Assembly (NCBI GenBank): GCA_016717005.1
Contig: JADJUF010000039.1
Coordinates: 1 to 64,000 of the forward strand
Reading direction: 5' to 3'
From: Myxococcales bacterium
GTDB lineage: Bacteria; Myxococcota_A; Polyangia; Haliangiales; Haliangiaceae
DNA: 64,000 bases
In this document: positions 61,972 through 64,000 of the stretch, in pieces
Layout of the letters: each line of letters begins with the position of its first letter
Numbering within the stretch: the first letter of the stretch is position 1
Notes under the pieces: model-generated
Seen by the model: only the letters and a program-made list of their open reading frames with translations
What the model was told of the DNA's origin: nothing
Databases searched by the model: none
Translations under genes and position numbers: made by a program

Positions 61972-62799
61972 TCAGCGGCCGATCGACCGGAGCCAGCGGT
62001 TGCCCGCGCTCGGCGCGAGGCGCGCGCTCTGATCGGGGGCGTCGCACACCATCTGCGTGGCGCCGCCGTCGATGCGGTACATGCGGCACTCGTCGGTCGA
62101 GGCGCCGATGTCGAGCACCAGCGTCTCGGCGCCGGTGGCGGTGATCGTGCCGGTCCGCGGCTCGCCGAGGCGCCAGGTGCCGGCCAGGGTCGCCGCGCCG
62201 ACGCCGTCGATGTCGACCCAGCTGTCCTCGCTGTGCGTGCACAGGTGGGTCGCGTCGCAGGTGAACGCGATCTCCGAGTGGGCCGCGATGCCGCCGAGGG
62301 CGGCGTCGGCGGCGCCATCGAACACCTCACCGTTGTCGGCGACGCCACCGACGTTGGTGAGCGTCACCTTGCCGTCGATCGACTCCGCCGGCGCGCCCGG
62401 GTCGGTCGCGGTCCAGGCCTCGGCCTCGACCGTGCTCGGCTTGCTCGGGTCGTACGACGGGTTGGTCGTGAAGATGCCCTGCACGTTGGTCGCGATGATC
62501 CGGCCCTCGAGGCGGGTGCCGTCGTCGTTGGTGCATCCGCCGGTGACCGTGGTCACGTTGCCGGTGGTGACGAAGCTCGGGCAGCCGGGCTCGTTGGCAC
62601 CGGCGATGAACGCGCCCACCACGTACAGCTGGCCGAGATCGCTGGCGGCGGCGACGTCGAGCGCGCGCTCGAGGTGGGCCGCGTCGGCCGAGCTGAATTT
62701 CGCGGAGGTGTGGTCCGTCTCGTCGGTGCAGGCACCGAGGACCAGCGAGGCAGAGAGCGCAGCGAGCAACGTCGAACGAGTGGTGAGCGTGCGGATCAT
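61972..62799 (-). CDS. Lipoprotein of unknown function
   Basis: 275 residues. Lipoprotein signal MIRTLTTRSTLLAALSASLVLGAC (Cys 24). The mature part has a series of beta strands with Cys pairs (EPGCPSFV, TVTGGCTNDD, IAFTCDATHLCTHS, STDECRMYRI) and a repeated theme of short blocks GTxxGTIxAT, DGKVTLTNVGGV. This recalls carbohydrate- or lipid-binding lipoproteins of myxobacteria, but no family is recognised. The ATG follows CGGAGC, a weak ribosome-binding site. The frame is open upstream to 62,880 but the signal peptide fixes the start. Confidence 0.75.
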   Translation of the reverse strand: MIRTLTTRSTLLAALSASLVLGACTDETDHTSAKFSSADAAHLERALDVAAASDLGQLYVVGAFIAGANEPGCPSFVTTGNVTTVTGGCTNDDGTRLEGRIIATNVQGIFTTNPSYDPSKPSTVEAEAWTATDPGAPAESIDGKVTLTNVGGVADNGEVFDGAADAALGGIAAHSEIAFTCDATHLCTHSEDSWVDIDGVGAATLAGTWRLGEPRTGTITATGAETLVLDIGASTDECRMYRIDGGATQMVCDAPDQSARLAPSAGNRWLRSIGR

Positions 62800-63012
62800 G
62801 GAAGGCTCCGTTGAGGGGATGGACCTCGTCGACGCGGATGCGACGACGAGCGCCCGGACCCAGAGCAGCCTTCGTGCCACCGTCGCCGCGTCGCGCTAAC
62901 TCCCCGCGAACCCGCGTGAACCCGCCTCCGCGCGCCGCCGACGCTGTCGAAGCTCGGACGTGGGTGTCACGTTTCGGGTCGAAGTGTGGTGTGGACCGAT
63001 GGTCACAGCGCC

Positions 63013-63110
63013 GCGTCGGGCGTGGCCGCGATCACGGCAGCTCGGCCGCCGCGTCGGGCGTGGCCGCGATCACGGCAGCTCGGCCGCCGCGTCGGGCGTG
63101 GCCGCGATCA
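63013..63110. repeat. 38-base tandem repeat covering a gene's 3' end
   Basis: Two full 38-base units (63013-63050, 63051-63088) and a 22-base part of a third. The unit contains the last codons and stop of the minus-strand haloalkane dehalogenase gene (TPDAAAELP-stop), so that gene's end has been copied downstream. Confidence 0.85.
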
Positions 63111-64000
63111 GGTCGATCACGACCTGCGCCAGCTCGGGGCCGACGTCCTCTTGCAAGAAGTGGCCGGCCTTGGTCAGGGTCGTGTGCGGCTGACCGGCGG
63201 CGCCGGCGATCCGCGTCTGCAGCGGGCGATCGGCGCCCCGGGTGATCGGATCCGAGTCGCCGAACGCGGTGACGAACGGCCGCGGGAACCGCTCGAGGCC
63301 GCGCCAGGCCGCGCGGTTGCCCTCGCTCGCGGGATCGTCGGGCGCCGCCGGCACCAGCGACGGGAACTGCCGGGCGCCGGCCTTGAAGGACTCGTCGGGG
63401 AACGGCGCGTCGTAGGCCGCGACCACCTCCGGCGCCATGCCGCGCGCGACCGCGCCGCTGACGATGCGGCCGGTCGCGAACTCCGGCACGGTCTGCGAGA
63501 ACTGGCGCCACATGAAGAACGCGTCGGGCGGCTTCTGGTCGCCGGTCGGCAGGAACGTGTTGGCCGCGACCACGCGCGCGAACCGCGCCGGCTCGTCGCC
63601 GACCAGGCGCAGGCCCAGGAGGCCGCCCCAGTCCTGGCACACGAGCGTCATCGCCCGCAGCCCGGCGCCGTCGATGAAGGCGCGCAGCCACGCCAGGTGG
63701 CTGGCGTAGGTGTAGTCGGTGCGCGCGGTCGGCTTGTCCGAGCGCCCGAAGCCGATCAGATCGGGCGCCACCGCGCGCAGCCCGGCCGCGACGCACGCGC
63801 GGATGACGTGCCGGTACAGGAACGACCACGACGGCTCACCGTGGAGCATCAGCACCACCGGCGCGTCGCGCGGGCCCTCGTCGACGTAGGCCATGCGCAG
63901 CGGCGGGCTGCCGTCGCCGGCGGGGACCTCGAGGTAGTGCGGCGCGTAGGGGAAGTCCGGCAGGTCGGCGAAGCGCTCATCGGGGGTGCGGAGGCGATCC
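63070..64000 (-). CDS. Haloalkane dehalogenase-type alpha/beta hydrolase (5' end outside window)
   Basis: About 310 residues visible; the start codon lies just beyond position 64,000 (the first visible residues, DRLRTPDERFADLPDFPYAPHYLEV, are the family's usual N-terminus). Features: HGEPSWSFLYRHVI (oxyanion-hole region), APDLIGFGRSDKP, nucleophile VCQDWGG with Asp and the halide-binding Trp next to it, a lid domain, VTAFGDSDPIT (acid) and GHFLQEDVG (catalytic His). It cleaves carbon-halogen bonds with water; related enzymes may be plain epoxide hydrolases, but the QDWGG motif favours dehalogenase. The 3' end lies in a 38-base tandem repeat. Confidence 0.85.
   Translation of the reverse strand, partial: DRLRTPDERFADLPDFPYAPHYLEVPAGDGSPPLRMAYVDEGPRDAPVVLMLHGEPSWSFLYRHVIRACVAAGLRAVAPDLIGFGRSDKPTARTDYTYASHLAWLRAFIDGAGLRAMTLVCQDWGGLLGLRLVGDEPARFARVVAANTFLPTGDQKPPDAFFMWRQFSQTVPEFATGRIVSGAVARGMAPEVVAAYDAPFPDESFKAGARQFPSLVPAAPDDPASEGNRAAWRGLERFPRPFVTAFGDSDPITRGADRPLQTRIAGAAGQPHTTLTKAGHFLQEDVGPELAQVVIDLIAATPDAAAELP

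Overview
The window is a very GC-rich (roughly 70% or more by eye) chromosomal segment of a Gram-negative delta-proteobacterial type, most likely a myxobacterium (Myxococcota; a Haliangium/Kofleriaceae-like lineage is my best guess). Supporting signs are Ser/Thr kinases with PEGA-like or TPR tails, a zinc-finger kinase next to an ECF-type sigma gene, very large TPR proteins, many lipoproteins and small outer-membrane proteins of unknown function, a MYXO-CTERM-like sorting tail, an RCC1-repeat protein, and third codon positions that are almost all G or C. The taxon is inference; no rRNA gene is present.

Layout. 1-7.1 kb: a frameshift-riddled stretch holding an outer-membrane-like protein, an RhlE-type DEAD-box helicase, a TonB-dependent receptor, a DUF4336-like protein and a class II photolyase. 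Motifs are intact but scattered over all frames, which fits sequencing or assembly indels better than gene decay. 7.1-13.2 kb: PhyH-family dioxygenase, Cys-rich lipoprotein, lipid kinase, secreted protein, crotonase-fold protein, and a damaged RCC1-repeat protein containing a 27-G run. 13.3-23.6 kb: Ser/Thr kinase translationally coupled to a TPR membrane protein, then a 2589-residue TPR protein on the other strand. 23.9-30.8 kb: RluA pseudouridine synthase, Trm112-methyltransferase fusion, thioredoxin with a His/Asp tail, VWA lipoprotein, and an Rv1683-like hydrolase/acyl-CoA-synthetase fusion. 31.1-38.0 kb: a TetR-controlled seven-gene export operon (TolC, HlyD-type adaptor, two ATPases, two ABC-2 permeases) whose last gene carries an in-frame amber codon. 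38.2-46.2 kb: surface proteins, two tRNA genes (Lys-CUU, Arg-UCG), a 1339-residue protein that looks like two surface proteins joined, and a 0.33-kb hexanucleotide repeat. 46.3-48.8 kb: lipoprotein, ferredoxin-NADP reductase-like protein and NAD(P)-binding protein. 48.8-52.5 kb: zinc-finger Ser/Thr kinase with TPRs, divergent from a sigma factor. 52.6-60.1 kb: a tightly overlapping minus-strand operon of DTW protein, HAMP-SpoIIE phosphatase, TonB receptor, TPR protein and PhnD-like binding protein. 60.2-64 kb: outer-membrane proteins, a lipoprotein and a haloalkane dehalogenase that runs off the window.

The most system-like regions are the overlapping phosphatase/TonB-receptor/TPR/binding-protein operon (a candidate envelope-to-cytoplasm signalling or uptake module) and the divergent sigma/zinc-finger-kinase pair. 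The TetR-TolC-HlyD-ABC operon resembles E. coli cecR-ybhGFSR with a TolC gene added.
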